Assembly: GCA_030917225.1 (NCBI GenBank)
Contig: JAUPVD010000057.1
Location: forward strand, 1-7,850
Source: Pseudomonadota bacterium
GTDB lineage: Bacteria > Pseudomonadota > Gammaproteobacteria > Burkholderiales > Rhodocyclaceae
Direction: 5' to 3'
DNA: 7,850 nt
In this document: positions 5,801 to 7,850 of the stretch, piece after piece
Position numbering within the stretch: position 1 is the stretch's first letter
Layout: each line of letters begins with the position of its first letter
Notes under the pieces: model-generated
Told to the model about the DNA's origin: nothing
The model's database searches: none
What the model saw: only the letters and a program-made list of their open reading frames with translations
Program-made: the position numbers and the translations under genes

Positions 5801-6745
5801 AATCACGCCATGTCTGCCAACTTACCTTCTGAGCTACCTACCATCAGCGACCGCCTGGCCAAGAACGCCATGCGCAACCTGACCGAGCGCCTGATCGAGT
5901 TTATGCTGCTCGGGGCTGCTGCGGTCTCGGTGCTGACGACGCTGGGTATCGTCTATGTACTGGTCTCCGAGTCGATCACCTTTTTTGCCCAGATCGGCAT
6001 CGTCGAGTTTCTAACCGATACCCAATGGACACCGCTGTTCGACGATGCGCACTTCGGCATCATGGTGCTGGTCTCCGGTACGCTGGTTTCTTCCTTCGTC
6101 GCGCTGGCCGTCGCCATCCCGATGGGCACCGTCATCGCCATCTATCTTTCCGAGTTTGCCGACTCGCGGGTCCGGGAAATGGCCAAGCCGATTCTCGAAC
6201 TTCTCGGCGGCATCCCGACGATTGTCTTTGGCTACTTCGCACTGCTCGTGGTGACCCCGATCCTGCAGGTGATCTTCCCCAGCCTCCCCGGTTTCTCGCT
6301 GCTCTCCGCCGGCCTGGTCATGGGCATCATGATCGTGCCGTACGTGGCCTCGCTCTCCGAGGATGCCATGCGCGCCGTGCCGATGAGCCTGCGCGAGGGC
6401 GCCTATGCGATGGGCTCGACCCGCCTCTATACCGCCATCCACGTCGTTGTGCCGGCGGCTATTTCCGGCCTGGCTGCTTCCTACATCCTCGGCATTTCGC
6501 GCGCTGTCGGTGAAACGATGATCCTGGCCGTTGCAGCCGGCATGCAACCGAACCTGACGTGGAACCCGATGGAACCGGCTGCGACCATTACCTCTTACAT
6601 CGTCCAGGTAGCCCTCGGCGACCTGCCGCATGGCTCGATCGGCTACCAGACCATCTTCGCCGCCGGCCTGACCCTGCTGCTGATCACGCTGCTGTTCAAC
6701 ATCCTCGGCCAATGGTTGCGTGCCAAGTACCGGGAGAACTATTGA
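5798..6745 (+). CDS. pstC: Phosphate ABC transporter permease PstC
   Basis: PstC is one of the two inner-membrane permease subunits of the PstSCAB phosphate importer. The 315-residue protein has about six hydrophobic segments, the first near residues 34-56 and the last at GYQTIFAAGLTLLLITLLF near the C-terminus. The ABC-permease cytoplasmic EAA loop, which contacts PstB, starts at LREGAYAMGST (198-208) and runs to SRAVGET (234-240), the usual Pst signature. LGGIPTIVFGYF is also typical of PstC. The start is set at GTG 5798 by its ribosome-binding site; ATG 5810 would shorten it by four residues. The 83-base gap from pstS carries two hairpins, consistent with lower expression than PstS. The stop overlaps the pstA start by one base (TGATG), suggesting coupled synthesis of the two permeases. 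Confidence 0.94.
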   Translation: MNHAMSANLPSELPTISDRLAKNAMRNLTERLIEFMLLGAAAVSVLTTLGIVYVLVSESITFFAQIGIVEFLTDTQWTPLFDDAHFGIMVLVSGTLVSSFVALAVAIPMGTVIAIYLSEFADSRVREMAKPILELLGGIPTIVFGYFALLVVTPILQVIFPSLPGFSLLSAGLVMGIMIVPYVASLSEDAMRAVPMSLREGAYAMGSTRLYTAIHVVVPAAISGLAASYILGISRAVGETMILAVAAGMQPNLTWNPMEPAATITSYIVQVALGDLPHGSIGYQTIFAAGLTLLLITLLFNILGQWLRAKYRENY

Positions 6746-7674
6746 TGAAACCGCTGACTACTGAACAAATCCGTGCGGTTATCGCGCGTGGCAAAACGAA
6801 CGACCTGATCTTCAAGTCGCTGGGTATCTTCTGTCTGGCACTCGCCCTGCTGGTCATCGTTGCACTGATTGCCGACATGGTGATGAAAGGCTCCGAGCGC
6901 TTCACGGTCGACTTCTTCCTCAACTTCGCCTCGCGGCGCGCCACCGAGGCCGGCATTCTTTCGGCCTGGGTCGGCTCGCTGCTGGTCATGCTGGTCACCG
7001 CCTGCGCTGCCGTTCCGCTCGGCGTTGCGGCCGGCCTCTACCTTGAGGAATACGCCAAGCGCAATTGGCTGACCAGCATCATCGAGATCAACATCACCAA
7101 CCTGGCAGCCGTTCCTTCGATCGTCTATGGCCTGCTGGCGCTCGGCATCTTCGTCTATCAGTTCGGCTTCGGGCAGAGCATCCTCTCCGCCGGCCTGACG
7201 CTGGCGCTGCTGATCCTGCCGATCATCATCGTGTCGACGCGGGAAGCCATCCGGGCCATTCCGGCGATGATCCGCGAGGGTTCGATGGCGGTCGGTGCCA
7301 CGCGCTGGCAGACCTGCCGCTACCACATCGTGCCTTACGCCATGCCCGGCATCCTCACTGGCGTCATCATCGGTCTGGCGCGCGCCATCGGCGAAACGGC
7401 GCCGATCATCACCATCGGTGCGCTGACCTTCATCGCCTTCCTGCCGCCGGTTCCGCTGACCGAAACCGGGCAGGGTACGGCCGGGCTGTTCGACTGGCTG
7501 ATGTCACCCTTTACCGTCATGCCGATCCAGATCTTCAACTGGACTTCGCGTCCCGATCCGGCCTTCGAGGTCAACGCTGCTGCTGCTGGTTTCGTGCTGA
7601 TGGCCATGGTGCTGTCGATGAACGCCGTCGCCATCTGGCTGCGCTACCGCCTGCGCAAGAACATCAAGTGGTAA
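6745..7674 (+). CDS. pstA: Phosphate ABC transporter permease PstA
   Basis: PstA pairs with PstC to form the inner-membrane phosphate channel. The 309-residue product has about six membrane segments, starting with [20 protein letters not shown]. The EAA loop [11 protein letters not shown] begins at residue 176 and ends with ARAIGET at 212-218, the counterpart of the PstC motif. [19 protein letters not shown] is the typical PstA segment. The frame extends upstream inside pstC, but the ATG at 6745 is preferred: GGGAG at 6732-6736 is eight bases before it, and it overlaps the pstC stop in a TGATG arrangement. The C-terminus is short and basic ([10 protein letters not shown]), as expected for a cytoplasmic tail. 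PstB follows after a short gap. Confidence 0.95.
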   Translation: MKPLTTEQIRAVIARGKTNDLIFKSLGIFCLALALLVIVALIADMVMKGSERFTVDFFLNFASRRATEAGILSAWVGSLLVMLVTACAAVPLGVAAGLYLEEYAKRNWLTSIIEINITNLAAVPSIVYGLLALGIFVYQFGFGQSILSAGLTLALLILPIIIVSTREAIRAIPAMIREGSMAVGATRWQTCRYHIVPYAMPGILTGVIIGLARAIGETAPIITIGALTFIAFLPPVPLTETGQGTAGLFDWLMSPFTVMPIQIFNWTSRPDPAFEVNAAAAGFVLMAMVLSMNAVAIWLRYRLRKNIKW

Positions 7675-7694
7675 CCCACGCAAGAACACCGACC

Positions 7695-7850
7695 ATGCCC
7701 TCTACCATCACGCTCCCGGAAAAGCCGCCCGCCATGAAGGCGGAATCCAAGAACCTGGATTTCTACTACGGTGATTTCAAGGCCCTCAAGGGCATCACCA
7801 TGCCGATCTTCGAGAACCGTGTGACGGCCCTGATCGGCCCCAGCGGCTGC
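7695..7850 (+). CDS. pstB: Phosphate ABC transporter ATP-binding protein PstB, 3'-partial
   Basis: PstB is the cytoplasmic ATPase that drives phosphate import through PstC/PstA. Only the first 52 residues are in the window, which ends inside the Walker A motif (GPSGC, residues 48-52; GPSGCGKST is expected). Before it, [14 protein letters not shown] (21-34) matches the PstB A-loop region, with Tyr24/Tyr25 positioned for adenine stacking. Two starts are possible. ATG 7695 has little Shine-Dalgarno sequence. ATG 7734 (residue 14) has GGAAAAG at 7718-7724 nine bases before it. I keep 7695 as the longer frame, but the choice is open. The 20-base gap from pstA indicates the same operon. Confidence 0.93.
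   Translation, partial: MPSTITLPEKPPAMKAESKNLDFYYGDFKALKGITMPIFENRVTALIGPSGC

Noticed and set aside
6011..6712. 233-codon minus-strand open frame opposite pstC
   Set aside because: Shadow of pstC in a GC-rich genome; Gly/Asp/His/Arg-rich composition and no recognisable domain.
6739..7326. 195-codon minus-strand open frame opposite pstA
   Set aside because: Shadow of pstA; composition is typical of antisense frames and there is no recognisable domain.

Overview
The window is GC-rich, gene-dense bacterial chromosome. Gene content and protein style point to a Gram-negative betaproteobacterium, most likely of the Rhodocyclales type (Dechloromonas, Azonexus or Accumulibacter relatives). This is inferred from remembered family resemblance and gene content, not from a database search.

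Layout. (1) Positions 2-3395, plus strand: a tightly packed operon-like block. It holds the 3' part of a two-domain PPK2 polyphosphate:AMP phosphotransferase (pap), then argA (N-acetylglutamate synthase), then a PAS protein with an eroded GGDEF domain. The reading frames overlap at both junctions (ATGA and TGATG), so the three are probably translationally coupled. (2) Positions 3370-3774: a promoter whose TATAAT box contains the stop codon of the PAS-GGDEF gene, then a yggX-type Fe(II)-trafficking gene, then a terminator that looks usable from both strands. (3) Positions 3783-3915: a non-coding repeat element made of two inverted arms, each with three 9-bp CACGGAG-type units. (4) Positions 3922-4584, minus strand: rpiA (ribose-5-phosphate isomerase A), convergent with yggX and divergent from pstS. 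(5) Positions 4622-4658: a PhoB-box-like site facing pstS and a weaker one facing rpiA. (6) Positions 4719-7850, plus strand: the high-affinity phosphate importer pstS-pstC-pstA-pstB, with pstB cut by the window end. Two strong RNA hairpins lie between pstS and pstC.

How it works together. PstS captures periplasmic phosphate, PstC and PstA form the inner-membrane channel and PstB powers it. The Pho-box-like site suggests PhoB induction under phosphate limitation. PAP uses polyphosphate to convert AMP to ADP, so polyphosphate metabolism and phosphate uptake are close on the chromosome, although they lie in separate transcription units. ArgA begins arginine synthesis, RpiA serves the pentose phosphate pathway and YggX protects Fe-S proteins; these are housekeeping functions.

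Most of the window is ordinary core genome, and I do not see a convincing undescribed system. The points most worth a second look are the degenerate GGDEF protein coupled to argA, the CACGGAG inverted-repeat element, the shared hairpin architecture at two intergenic sites, and the possible back-to-back Pho boxes.
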